In this document: positions 17,704-26,239 of the stretch, in pieces
Layout: each line of letters begins with the position of its first letter
Numbering within the stretch: position 1 is the first letter of the stretch
From: Chitinophaga niabensis
GTDB lineage: Bacteria; Bacteroidota; Bacteroidia; Chitinophagales; Chitinophagaceae
Length of the DNA: 64,000 nucleotides
Assembly (NCBI RefSeq): GCF_039545795.1
Contig: NZ_CP154260.1
Coordinates: forward strand, 2,795,001 to 2,859,000
Reading direction: 5' to 3'
The notes under the pieces: generated by a model
Database searches by the model: none
Seen by the model: the letters and a program-made list of their open reading frames with translations, nothing else
What the model was told of the DNA's origin: nothing
Program-made: the position numbers and the translations under genes

Positions 17704-18894
17704 TTATTTACTTGCTTCAAGTGCTTGTTCAATATCCTGCAGGATGTCTCCCAAATGTTCCAGGCCAACAGAAATACGGATAAGGCCCGGAGTGATCCCT
17801 ACTTTCAACCGCTCTGCCTCGCTCAGCTTGGCATGGGTGGTAGATGCAGGATGTGAGGCAATACTGCGGCTGTCTCCCAGGTTAGCGGTGAGGCTCAGCA
17901 ACTCTAGTTTATCCAGGAAACGGCCGCCCCTTTCCAATCCGCCTTTGATCTCAAAACAAACAATACCGCCGCCGGCAGACATCTGTTTCTTTGCAATGGC
18001 ATATTGAGGGTGGCTGGGCAGGAAAGGATATTTCACCCATTCCAGGTGCGGGTTCTTCTCCAGTGCAGTGGCTAAAGCTAAAGCGCTTTCTGCATGGCGG
18101 GCCATCCTTACATGCAGGGTTTCCAGGCTGCGGCTCAGTACCCATGCGTTGAAGGGAGACATGGCCGGCCCCGTGCTGCGGCAGAAAGCATATACTTCAT
18201 CCACCAGCTCTTTGCGGCCTACCACTACGCCACCCAGTACACGGCCCTGGCCGTCTATCCATTTGGTGGCGGAATGTGTAACCAGGTCTACGCCCAAAGC
18301 GATGGGCTTCTGTAATACCGGTGTGGCAAAACAGTTATCCACGTTAAGGATCACTTTATGCTTCTTCGCTATTTTGGCCAGTGCCTCCAGGTCTATCACA
18401 TCTAAACCGGGATTGGAAGGCGTTTCCACGAAGATCATTTTGGTATTGGGTTTGATCAGCGCTTCAACGGTTTCCGGTTGGGTGATATCAAAGTAAGAAT
18501 GTTCAATGCCCCATTTAGGGAGAAACTTCGTGATCACCGTATGGGTAGAGCCAAAAATAGAACTGGAAGACAGGAGATGATCACCTGTTTTCAGGAAAGC
18601 CATGAAGCTGCCGAATACGGCGCTCATGCCGGATGCGGTGGCAAAACCGGCTTCGGCTCCTTCCAGTGCACACATCCTGTCAATGAACTCCTCTACGGAA
18701 GGGTTGGAAAAACGGGTATAGATATAAGCATCATTTTCGTCAGCAAAAGCTGCGCGCATGTGCTCTGCATTATCGTAGGTGAAACTGGAAGTAAGGTACA
18801 TCGGCCCGCTGTGTTCCTTATGTGATGTACGTTCAGATTGGATCCTGATGGCCTGCGTTTCCGGATGATATGTTGGTTTGTTCTTCTTGCTCAT
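17704..18894 (-). CDS. metZ: O-succinyl/O-acetylhomoserine sulfhydrylase (MetZ-like)
   Basis: This 396-aa PLP enzyme of the Cys/Met metabolism family carries the PLP lysine K211 in THSATKWIDGQGR. The DGQGRVLGG stretch is typical of O-succinylhomoserine sulfhydrylases rather than cystathionine gamma-synthases. Other marks are YTRFSNPS (59-66, phosphate-binding Tyr/Arg), SGMSA and the ETPSNPG loop. It would make homocysteine directly from an activated homoserine and sulfide. The activating enzyme metX is divergent next door, which supports a direct sulfhydrylation route. It follows osmC after a 27-nt gap. Confidence 0.88.
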   Translation of the reverse strand: MSKKNKPTYHPETQAIRIQSERTSHKEHSGPMYLTSSFTYDNAEHMRAAFADENDAYIYTRFSNPSVEEFIDRMCALEGAEAGFATASGMSAVFGSFMAFLKTGDHLLSSSSIFGSTHTVITKFLPKWGIEHSYFDITQPETVEALIKPNTKMIFVETPSNPGLDVIDLEALAKIAKKHKVILNVDNCFATPVLQKPIALGVDLVTHSATKWIDGQGRVLGGVVVGRKELVDEVYAFCRSTGPAMSPFNAWVLSRSLETLHVRMARHAESALALATALEKNPHLEWVKYPFLPSHPQYAIAKKQMSAGGGIVCFEIKGGLERGGRFLDKLELLSLTANLGDSRSIASHPASTTHAKLSEAERLKVGITPGLIRISVGLEHLGDILQDIEQALEASK

Positions 18895-18921
18895 TAGTAC
18901 TTTTCAATAATTTGAATAATA

Positions 18922-19344
18922 TCAGCCTTCGTTGAGCTTCACTTCCCAGGTCATTTGTGTTTTGCCCTGGCGGAGTGTTTCGGCAACGGAGCAATATTTG
19001 GTCATAGACAGTTCCACGGCGCGCGCCGCTTTGTCTGCGTCAATATTGCCACTGAGGTGGAACACGATGTGCGCTTTTTCCCACAGGGAGGGTTCCTTTC
19101 CTTTCTCACGATCTGCTTCGATCTCAATATGGAAGTCCGTGATCTCCTGGCGCTGCTTTTTCAGGATCATCACCACGTCTATAGCGGAACAGCCTCCCAA
19201 TCCCATGATCAGCATCTGCATGGGGCGTATGCCGTTGTTCTTACCGCCATTTTCAATGGAGGAATCCATCAATACCTTGTGGCCCTGCTCGTCCACAGCT
19301 TCCATGTTAAACCCGTCGTCAATACGTTTTAAAGCGATCTTCAT
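18922..19344 (-). CDS. OsmC-family protein
   Basis: This 140-aa protein covers one OsmC/Ohr domain. The two family cysteines are present: Cys52 (GLGGCSAIDV) and Cys118 (TKYCSVAETL). It begins the operon osmC-metZ. OsmC proteins reduce organic peroxides through this cysteine pair, and the YhfA-like subgroup, which this resembles in length, is less studied. A link to sulfur or thiol chemistry through its position before metZ is inferred. Confidence 0.88.
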   Translation of the reverse strand: MKIALKRIDDGFNMEAVDEQGHKVLMDSSIENGGKNNGIRPMQMLIMGLGGCSAIDVVMILKKQRQEITDFHIEIEADREKGKEPSLWEKAHIVFHLSGNIDADKAARAVELSMTKYCSVAETLRQGKTQMTWEVKLNEG

Positions 19345-19372
19345 GTGTTACTGATATTTTTCTAATCGACCC

Positions 19373-19380
19373 CAAAGATA
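19373..19380 (-). promoter_or_regulatory. Candidate -7 element for osmC-metZ
   Basis: The minus-strand sequence is TATCTTTG, an exact TAnnTTTG match 29 nt upstream of the osmC start, giving a short leader. It shares the 137-bp divergent region with the metX promoter. Confidence 0.5.
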
Positions 19381-19423
19381 ACGCTTATACATTAAAAATT
19401 TCGGTATGACGAATCGTATTCAT

Positions 19424-19463
19424 AATTACAAATTGACAATTCGTAATTGAATTTGTAGGTTTG
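19424..19463 (+). promoter_or_regulatory. metX promoter with overlapping palindrome (possible operator)
   Basis: A near-perfect palindrome has arms ATTACAAATTG (19425-19435) and CAATTCGTAAT (19437-19447) around a single A, with one mismatched position and an extra outer A-T pair. TTG at 19433-19435 is 20 nt from TAGGTTTG at 19456-19463, matching the Bacteroidota -33/-7 layout. The palindrome therefore overlaps the -33 box, a classic repressor position. It is nearly midway between the metX and osmC-metZ promoters, so one factor could control both. Confidence 0.6.
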
Positions 19464-19481
19464 CGCAAATTTCGAATGTAG

Positions 19482-20504
19482 TTGTCATTGCAAATCTTTC
19501 ATTATCACCAGCCTTTTCACCTGGAATCCGGCGAGGTACTCCCCTCCTTGCAGATCGCTTATCACACTTATGGCACGCTCAATGAACAGGGCGATAATGT
19601 GGTATGGGTATGCCATGCACTGACCGCCAATTCCGATGTGGCTGACTGGTGGAAGGGCCTGATCGGGGAAGGCCGTGTGATAGATCCGCAAAAACATTTC
19701 ATCGTTTGCGCCAATATACTGGGCTCCTGTTACGGCACCTCCGGCCCGCTGACGGTTAATCAAAACACCGGGCAGCCTTATTACCGGACTTTCCCTACCG
19801 TTACCATCCGCGATATCGTTCAGGCACATATCCTCCTGCGCCAACACCTCAACATCGCCCGCATTCATCTGCTCGTAGGCGGCTCTATGGGAGGTTACCA
19901 GGTACTGGAATGGGCATTGATGGAATCAGAGCGCATCAACAGGCTCTTTTTATTGTGCACCGGCGCCGCTGAAAGCGCCTGGGGCATTGCCGTTCATACT
20001 TCGCAAAGGCTCGCCATTGAAGCAGATGATACCTGGGAGCAACCGGCAAGAGAAGCCGGGGCACGTGGCCTCAAAGCCGCCAGGGCCATTGGCATGCTCA
20101 CCTACCGCAACTACCAGACCTTCATGCGCGCCCAAACGGACCCGGATAAAGAGAAAACAGACAACTTCAAAGCCTCTTCCTATATTAATTACCAGGGAGA
20201 TAAACTGGTAAAACGCTTCAACGCCCAAAGCTACTGGCTCCTCACCAAAGCAATGGACAGCCACAATATTGCCCGTGGCCGCCACCAGGATATTGAAACC
20301 TCCCTCAGCCAGATAGAACAGAAAACCCTGCTCATCGGCATCACCAGCGACATTCTTTGCCCGCCGGAAGAACAACAGTTGCTGGCAGAGAACATGCACA
20401 ACACCAGCTACCATGAGATCGACTCTCCCTACGGCCATGATGGGTTTCTTATCGAATTCGAAAAAATAGGCCTCATCCTGGCTGCATTCCTCGAGAATAA
20501 ATAA
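19482..20504 (+). CDS. metX: Homoserine O-acyltransferase (MetX family)
   Basis: This 340-aa alpha/beta-hydrolase-fold acyltransferase has the nucleophile Ser135 in VGGSMGGYQ, an acidic residue in GITSDILCPP and the catalytic His in YGHDGFLIE. The family activates homoserine with acetyl- or succinyl-CoA for methionine synthesis; the acyl donor cannot be told from motifs. No ATG can start it: the frame reads ATG-TAG-TTG at 19476-19484, so the start must be TTG 19482 (or TTG 19488), directly after an amber codon. The predicted leader is very short. The sulfhydrylase metZ is in the divergent operon. Confidence 0.88.
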   Translation: MSLQIFHYHQPFHLESGEVLPSLQIAYHTYGTLNEQGDNVVWVCHALTANSDVADWWKGLIGEGRVIDPQKHFIVCANILGSCYGTSGPLTVNQNTGQPYYRTFPTVTIRDIVQAHILLRQHLNIARIHLLVGGSMGGYQVLEWALMESERINRLFLLCTGAAESAWGIAVHTSQRLAIEADDTWEQPAREAGARGLKAARAIGMLTYRNYQTFMRAQTDPDKEKTDNFKASSYINYQGDKLVKRFNAQSYWLLTKAMDSHNIARGRHQDIETSLSQIEQKTLLIGITSDILCPPEEQQLLAENMHNTSYHEIDSPYGHDGFLIEFEKIGLILAAFLENK

Positions 20505-20732
20505 TATTATCTGATTTTTTGTGCTTCTTAATTAACTATTAATCAACTCAGTAATAGAAAACTTTTCATTTATCCAAAAAACCCTTAACTTCTCTGTAGA
20601 AAATCCAATGACGATTTAGCCCAGTGTCTTATCCCTTTAATTTTCATTATATTTAATTATACAGTTATTTAAGGTCACGTAGAAAAACTAAATTATTAAG
20701 GTCAGCCAATCCTCTCATTAAATTCGACGCTT

Positions 20733-23615
20733 ATGAATTGCTATCTACCCAGGCAAGCATGGTTCATTGTTATGTTTATATTTTTGTGCCAGACAGCCTT
20801 CTCCCAAAACTCCCGTACTATTTCCGGAACTGTTGTTGACGCCACCACCGGCAAAGGATTGCAGGGCGTTTCTGTGTCCGTGAAAGGTGCCACTGCCGGA
20901 GCTATTACAGATGCCGGCGGTGCATTCAAATTCACCACAGGGCACTCCCTCCCGCTTACCCTGCAATTCTCTTATGTTGGGTACAAACCTGAAGAAGCCA
21001 CTGTTACAGATGCTTCCGTGAATGTGAACGTTCAGCTCTCTTCCACGGAGATCCTGGGAAAAGAGGTGGTAGTATCTGCCAGCAGGGTGGCGGAAAGTAT
21101 CCTGCAGTCGCCCGTTTCCATTGAAAAGCTGGACATCAGGGCCATCAAAGCCAGCCCCGCTCCTTCTTTCTACGATGCGCTGGCAAACATGAAAGGCGTG
21201 GAAATGAGTACGCAAAGTCTCACCTTCAAATCCGTTAACACCCGTGGTTTCAACAGCAACGGTAATACCCGCATGTTGCAGCTGATAGACGGTATGGATA
21301 ACCAGGCCCCCGGTCTTAACTTCTCCGTGGGTAATATTGTAGGGATCACAGAACTGGATATGGATAATGTGGAAGTATTGCCCGGTGCAGCTTCTGCCTT
21401 ATACGGCCCCAATGCCCTGAACGGTATTGTACTCTTGAACAGCAAAAGCCCCTTCCAGTACCAGGGCCTCAGCGCCAATATCAAAACCGGCCTGCTGAAT
21501 GAATCCGGCAGAAGTAAGAGCGGTACCGGTTATTATGATATATCTGTTCGTTATGCCAAAGCATTCAATGATAAATTTGCCTTTAAGATCAACCTCGGTT
21601 ACGTAAAGGCAGACGACTGGCAGGCTTATGATAACCGCGACCAGAGCCTGCTGAACGGCAGTAAACTCACCAACACCGGTCATGCTGCTAACCCCGGTTA
21701 CAATGGCGTAAACACTTATGGGGATGAAACGAATGTGAACATGAAAGGCTCTTTGCGCTCTACTGCCATGACCACCGGAAATCCACTCGGAAATGGTATT
21801 GCCGGGCTTTCTGCTGCTACCGGCGGGGCCATTACACGGGATATGATCTACAACGCTATCATGCCGGATTCCAACAACGCTTATGTATCCCGCACCGGTT
21901 ATGATGAACGTAACCTTGCAGATTATGATACCAAAAACCTGAAAGTGAACGTAGCCCTCCATTATAAGTTCAACAGCAACCTGGAGTTATTGGGCCAGGG
22001 AAGTTATGGTACCGGTACCACCGTTTATACCGGTGCAGACCGTTACTCTATCAAGAACTTCAAGATGGGGCAATATAAGATAGAACTGCGTGCAGATAAC
22101 TTCTATGTACGCGCCTATACCACACAGGAACGTTCCGGCGATTCATACGCTATCGGTACACTGGGTGCAGGGATCAATGAAGCGTGGAAACCAAGCACTA
22201 CCTGGTTCCAGCAATACTTCGGCACGTACGCAGGCGGTTCCCTCACAGCCTTCAGCACTGCCTTCCAGCAGGCACTGGGAAGCGGAGCAACACCTGCCGC
22301 GGCCTTCGCTACAGCCACAGCTGCTGCTCAGGGCGGATCTGCCAATTTCCACAATGCCGCAAGGACCACTGCAGACAATGGCCGTTTATTACCCGGCACC
22401 CCCGAGTTTGATGCAGCCGCACAGAAGGTGAAAGACAAACCTATTCCAGGTGATGCCAGTGGCGTAGGTGCGAAGTTCAATGATAAAACCAATCTCTACC
22501 AGGGAGAGTTCATGTACAATTTCAAAAACCAGATCTCTTTTATGGAACTGATGGTAGGTGGAAACATCAGGCAATATGACCTCAACTCAGATGGTACCAT
22601 CTTTGCAAAAGATGATAATGGAAAAGAATTCAACATCCTGGAATACGGCGGTTACCTGCAGATCGGTAAAAGACTGTTGAATGAGCAACTGAAACTCACC
22701 GGTGCATTGCGGTATGATAAGAACGAAAACTTTGAAGGCCAGTTCAGCCCCCGCCTCTCTGCAGTATTCACTTTCCTGCAAACGCATAACATCCGTGCAT
22801 CCTATCAAACAGGTTTCCGCATCCCGCACTGCCAAGACCAATACATCGATCTGCTGACGCCGCAAGCCAGGCTGATCGGTGGTTTACCATTCCTGCGTGA
22901 AAGATATGGCCTCAACACCGGCCCTGTGTACACACTGGAATCCGTACAGGCAGGCGCTCCGCAGCAATACACTTTCAAAGAATTCAAACCGGAGAAGATC
23001 GTTGCATTCGAGGTAGGGTATAAAGCACTCATCGCTAACAAACTGGTGATAGACGCTTATGTATATACCAATACCTTCAAGAACTTCAATGGTATCCAGA
23101 TATTGGTACAACCTACCAGTCCTACCGCACGGAATATCTACTCTATCCCTGTGAATTATGAGAAAGATATTAAGTCGTGGGGATGGGCACTGGGCCTGGA
23201 TTACAACCTGCCACAACAATTTGTTGTAGGTGGTAACGTTTCTTATAATGAGCTCAGCAATGAAAAAGACCTGGGTAATTTCCAGGCTATGTACAACACA
23301 CCAAAGGTGCGCTACAACATTTATGTCGGTAACCGCAACATTGCCCGCTCCTTCTTCAGCTTCAATGTTACCTGGAGATGGCAGGATAAATTCATCTGGT
23401 CTTCTTCCTTTGTAGGCCCTGCCGTAAGAGCCGCGAACCTTGGAGAGATCCCTGCTTTTGGTACACTGGATGCACAGGTGAGCAAACTGTTCCCAAAACC
23501 TAAAGTGACTGTTAAAATAGGCGCTGCCAACCTTACGCAGAACGTTTATATCCAGTCATGGGGCAACCCATCCGTGGGCGCGCAATACTACGCTTCCATC
23601 GGATACAACCTCTAG
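20733..23615 (+). CDS. TonB-dependent outer-membrane receptor
   Basis: This 960-aa protein has a signal peptide (cleavage after AFS near residue 24), a CarboxypepD-reg-like domain (about 29-110, ISGTVVDATTGKGLQGVSV), a plug domain (about 115-240; LPGAASALYGPNALNGIVLL) and a ~700-residue barrel. It imports a ligand through the outer membrane using TonB energy. No SusD partner, TonB gene or enzyme gene is beside it, so the substrate is open; it is not a canonical SusC/D pair. The low-complexity Ala-rich loop near 500-540 is probably surface-exposed. Confidence 0.9.
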   Translation: MNCYLPRQAWFIVMFIFLCQTAFSQNSRTISGTVVDATTGKGLQGVSVSVKGATAGAITDAGGAFKFTTGHSLPLTLQFSYVGYKPEEATVTDASVNVNVQLSSTEILGKEVVVSASRVAESILQSPVSIEKLDIRAIKASPAPSFYDALANMKGVEMSTQSLTFKSVNTRGFNSNGNTRMLQLIDGMDNQAPGLNFSVGNIVGITELDMDNVEVLPGAASALYGPNALNGIVLLNSKSPFQYQGLSANIKTGLLNESGRSKSGTGYYDISVRYAKAFNDKFAFKINLGYVKADDWQAYDNRDQSLLNGSKLTNTGHAANPGYNGVNTYGDETNVNMKGSLRSTAMTTGNPLGNGIAGLSAATGGAITRDMIYNAIMPDSNNAYVSRTGYDERNLADYDTKNLKVNVALHYKFNSNLELLGQGSYGTGTTVYTGADRYSIKNFKMGQYKIELRADNFYVRAYTTQERSGDSYAIGTLGAGINEAWKPSTTWFQQYFGTYAGGSLTAFSTAFQQALGSGATPAAAFATATAAAQGGSANFHNAARTTADNGRLLPGTPEFDAAAQKVKDKPIPGDASGVGAKFNDKTNLYQGEFMYNFKNQISFMELMVGGNIRQYDLNSDGTIFAKDDNGKEFNILEYGGYLQIGKRLLNEQLKLTGALRYDKNENFEGQFSPRLSAVFTFLQTHNIRASYQTGFRIPHCQDQYIDLLTPQARLIGGLPFLRERYGLNTGPVYTLESVQAGAPQQYTFKEFKPEKIVAFEVGYKALIANKLVIDAYVYTNTFKNFNGIQILVQPTSPTARNIYSIPVNYEKDIKSWGWALGLDYNLPQQFVVGGNVSYNELSNEKDLGNFQAMYNTPKVRYNIYVGNRNIARSFFSFNVTWRWQDKFIWSSSFVGPAVRAANLGEIPAFGTLDAQVSKLFPKPKVTVKIGAANLTQNVYIQSWGNPSVGAQYYASIGYNL

Positions 23616-23641
23616 TTTTACTTGCTTATTGCCATAATAGC

Positions 23642-23677
23642 GAAGGCCCCCCGGATTTCCGGGAGGCCTTCTATTTT
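23642..23677. terminator. Bidirectional terminator between receptor and ychF
   Basis: A long stem, GAAGGCC and CCCGG against CCGGG and GGCCTTC, with one C/A mismatch and an ATTT loop, is followed by a T-rich tail on the plus strand. The genes on either side are convergent. Confidence 0.75.
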
Positions 23678-23715
23678 GTTGTAACCCTCATGATTAGCTC
23701 ATGGGTATCTTTAGT

Positions 23716-24819
23716 CTATACGTTGAAACGGAAGTGCATTACATCACCATCATTTACAACGTACTCTTTACCTTCTATGCGTAAACGGCCATTATCGCGG
23801 GCAGCAGCTTCAGAGCCATACTTCACGTAATCCTCATAAGAGATCACCTCCGCTTTAATGAATCCTTTTTCAAAATCCGTGTGGATCACACTCGCAGCCT
23901 GCGGCGCTTTCCAGCCGGTATGAATGGTCCATGCACGTACTTCCTGCACGCCGGCAGTGAAGTAAGTGATCAGGTCCAGCAGTTTGTAGGCAGAACGGAT
24001 CAGGCGGTTCAGGCCCGGTTCGGTAAGACCATATTCTGCAAAGAACAATTCTTTATCAGCAGGATCTTCCAGTTCGGTGATCTGCGCTTCAATGGAATTA
24101 TTCATAATGATCACCTGTGCATTCTCTGCTTTCACTGCTTCTTCCAGTGCTTTGGAGAATTTGTTGCCGGTATGAAGGGATGCTTCATCCACATTGGCCA
24201 CATATAATACCGGTTTTTCCGTGAGCAGGAACAGGTCGGCAATCGCTACACGCTCTTCTTTGGACAAGCCCAGCTCGCGGATATTCCTTCCTTTCTCCAG
24301 GTGCTCCTGGCAGCGTTTCAGTATTTCAAATTCTACTTTTGCTTTAGGATCGCCACCGGTGCGCGCCATCTTTTCCGTACGGGCCACCTTCTTCTCCACA
24401 CTTTCAAGATCTTTCAGCTGCAGTTCTGTATCAATGATGTCCTTATCACCCACGGGGTTGATAGGCCCTTCATCCCTGAGGATGTTATCATCTTCAAAAC
24501 AACGGATCACATGTACGATCGCATCTACTTCGCGGATATTGGCCAGGAATTTATTTCCCAAACCTTCCCCTTTGCTGGCACCCTTTACGAGACCGGCAAT
24601 ATCCACAAACTCCATGGTTGTGGGAACGGTACGGTTAGGTTTCACCAGCTCTTCCAGTTTTGAGATCCGGGTATCCGGAACATCTACCAGGCCAACGTTA
24701 GGCTCGATAGTACAAAAACGATAGTTGCTGGCTTGCGCCTTCGCGCTGTTGGATACAGCGTTAAACAAAGTGGACTTTCCTACGTTCGGCAATCCTACAA
24801 TTCCTGCTTGCAAAGCCAT
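23716..24819 (-). CDS. ychF: Redox-regulated ATPase YchF (Obg family)
   Basis: This 367-aa P-loop protein has G1 GLPNVGKST (residues 8-16), switch II DIAGLVKGASKGEGLG, and the altered G4 motif NVDE (YVANVDEA) in place of NKxD, which makes YchF prefer ATP over GTP. A helical insertion and a C-terminal TGS domain (about 280-367) complete the family architecture at normal length. It binds ribosomes and is linked to translation and stress responses in other bacteria. It is a single housekeeping gene between convergent and divergent neighbours. Confidence 0.95.
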   Translation of the reverse strand: MALQAGIVGLPNVGKSTLFNAVSNSAKAQASNYRFCTIEPNVGLVDVPDTRISKLEELVKPNRTVPTTMEFVDIAGLVKGASKGEGLGNKFLANIREVDAIVHVIRCFEDDNILRDEGPINPVGDKDIIDTELQLKDLESVEKKVARTEKMARTGGDPKAKVEFEILKRCQEHLEKGRNIRELGLSKEERVAIADLFLLTEKPVLYVANVDEASLHTGNKFSKALEEAVKAENAQVIIMNNSIEAQITELEDPADKELFFAEYGLTEPGLNRLIRSAYKLLDLITYFTAGVQEVRAWTIHTGWKAPQAASVIHTDFEKGFIKAEVISYEDYVKYGSEAAARDNGRLRIEGKEYVVNDGDVMHFRFNV

Positions 24820-24836
24820 TTCTTAAAAAATTTGCG

Positions 24837-24844
24837 CAAAGATA
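24837..24844 (-). promoter_or_regulatory. Candidate -7 element for ychF
   Basis: The minus-strand sequence is TATCTTTG, an exact TAnnTTTG match 18 nt before the ychF start; it is identical to the osmC element. No -33 box is seen. Confidence 0.45.
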
Positions 24845-24962
24845 GTGCATCTCAGCGAGTAATAGCGTGTTAAAATTTACTATTTTGGCTCCCGGTTGGC
24901 ATTGTATTAATCTGTAACTGATTGAAAATGACGCTAAACCGGTTTTAAACAAACCAAACATT

Positions 24963-26201
24963 ATGGCTTTAAACTATGTATGGATCGGCTTCTTTGTGAT
25001 TGCTTTTATCGTAGCATTATGCAAACTGATCTTTTTAGGGGATACGGAGATCTTCGGGTTGATGACAAAAACATTGTTCGAAAGCGGTAAAACGGGCGCT
25101 GAGATCTCTATCGGCCTCGTAGGTGTAATGACCTTCTGGCTCGGCATTATGAAGATCGGGGAAAAGGCAGGCATGATTGAAAAGTTCGCCCGCTTTGTAA
25201 GCCCGCTCTTTTCCAGGCTGTTCCCTCATATCCCTCCTAAAGACCCGGCCATGGGTTCTGTAGTGATGAATTTCTCCGCCAATATGCTGGGGCTGGATAA
25301 TGCAGCCACCCCTATTGGTCTTAAAGCCATGAAACAACTGCAGGATATCAACCCGGAGAAAGACACCGCCAGCGATGCCCAGATCATGTTCCTTGTGCTG
25401 AATACCGCCGGGCTTACCATCATTCCTACTTCCGTGATGGCCGTACGCTTATCCATGGGCGCCGCCAACCCCGCAGATATTTTCATTCCCACCATGATCG
25501 GTACTTTCATCTCCTTTTTATCAGGGATGATTGCCGTGGCCCTTTATCAGCGTATCAACCTTTTCCGCCTGCCGGTATTGGTGTTCGTTGGCGGTTTCGT
25601 AGCACTGATGTATTTATTATATCTATGGATGCACAGCATGCCTGCAGAACAGATCGCTACCTATACCGCTATGGTGGGCGGTGTGCTCATCTTTTCCGTG
25701 ATCGTGTCTTTCCTCTTGTTAGGATTCGTTAAAAAGATCAATGTATACGATGCCTTTATTGAAGGTGCAAAAGATGGGTTCACCACCGCTGTGATGATCA
25801 TCCCCTATCTCGTGGCCATCCTTGTAGGTATTGGTGTGTTCAGGGTTACCGGCTGCCTCGATTTTGTAACAGACGGTATTGCATTTGTAGTAGCCGCCAT
25901 GGGTTTAAATACAGACTTCGTACCCGCGTTGCCGGTAGGGATCATGAAAACATTCAGCGGAGGCGCCGCACGTGGCCTCATGGCCGACCTTATGAAACCG
26001 GAGAACTATGGGCCGGATTCATTTGTAGGCAGACTGGGATGTATAATGCAGGGTTCCACTGAAACCACCTTCTATATCCTCGCTTTATATTTCGGTTCCG
26101 TGAACATCAAAAAAACAAGATATGCCCTCGCCTGCGGATTGATTGCAGATGTGGTAGGCGTAATTGCCGCCATCATTATCGGGTATATCTTCTTTCATTA
26201 A
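24963..26201 (+). CDS. Nucleoside-recognition (SpmA/SpmB-type) membrane protein
   Basis: This 412-aa multi-pass protein carries two Gate/nucleoside-recognition domains in series: an SpmA-like half (about 40-200, with NFSANMLGLDNAATPIGLKAM) and an SpmB-like half (about 235-410, with SGGAARGLMADLM and GCIMQGSTETTFYILALYFG). In spore formers these are separate proteins; here they are fused, which is usual in Bacteroidota. At least nine membrane helices are expected. The transported or sensed molecule is unknown. It lies 38 nt upstream of the YeiH-like gene, so the two are probably an operon. Confidence 0.85.
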   Translation: MALNYVWIGFFVIAFIVALCKLIFLGDTEIFGLMTKTLFESGKTGAEISIGLVGVMTFWLGIMKIGEKAGMIEKFARFVSPLFSRLFPHIPPKDPAMGSVVMNFSANMLGLDNAATPIGLKAMKQLQDINPEKDTASDAQIMFLVLNTAGLTIIPTSVMAVRLSMGAANPADIFIPTMIGTFISFLSGMIAVALYQRINLFRLPVLVFVGGFVALMYLLYLWMHSMPAEQIATYTAMVGGVLIFSVIVSFLLLGFVKKINVYDAFIEGAKDGFTTAVMIIPYLVAILVGIGVFRVTGCLDFVTDGIAFVVAAMGLNTDFVPALPVGIMKTFSGGAARGLMADLMKPENYGPDSFVGRLGCIMQGSTETTFYILALYFGSVNIKKTRYALACGLIADVVGVIAAIIIGYIFFH

Positions 26202-26239
26202 ACAGACCACCAGGTATTACCAATTATATTATTTAAAGA

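Noticed and set aside
19381..19481. SAM-type riboswitch before metX
   Set aside because: The predicted leader is only about 15 nt and no conserved riboswitch core is visible; the palindrome is better explained as an operator.
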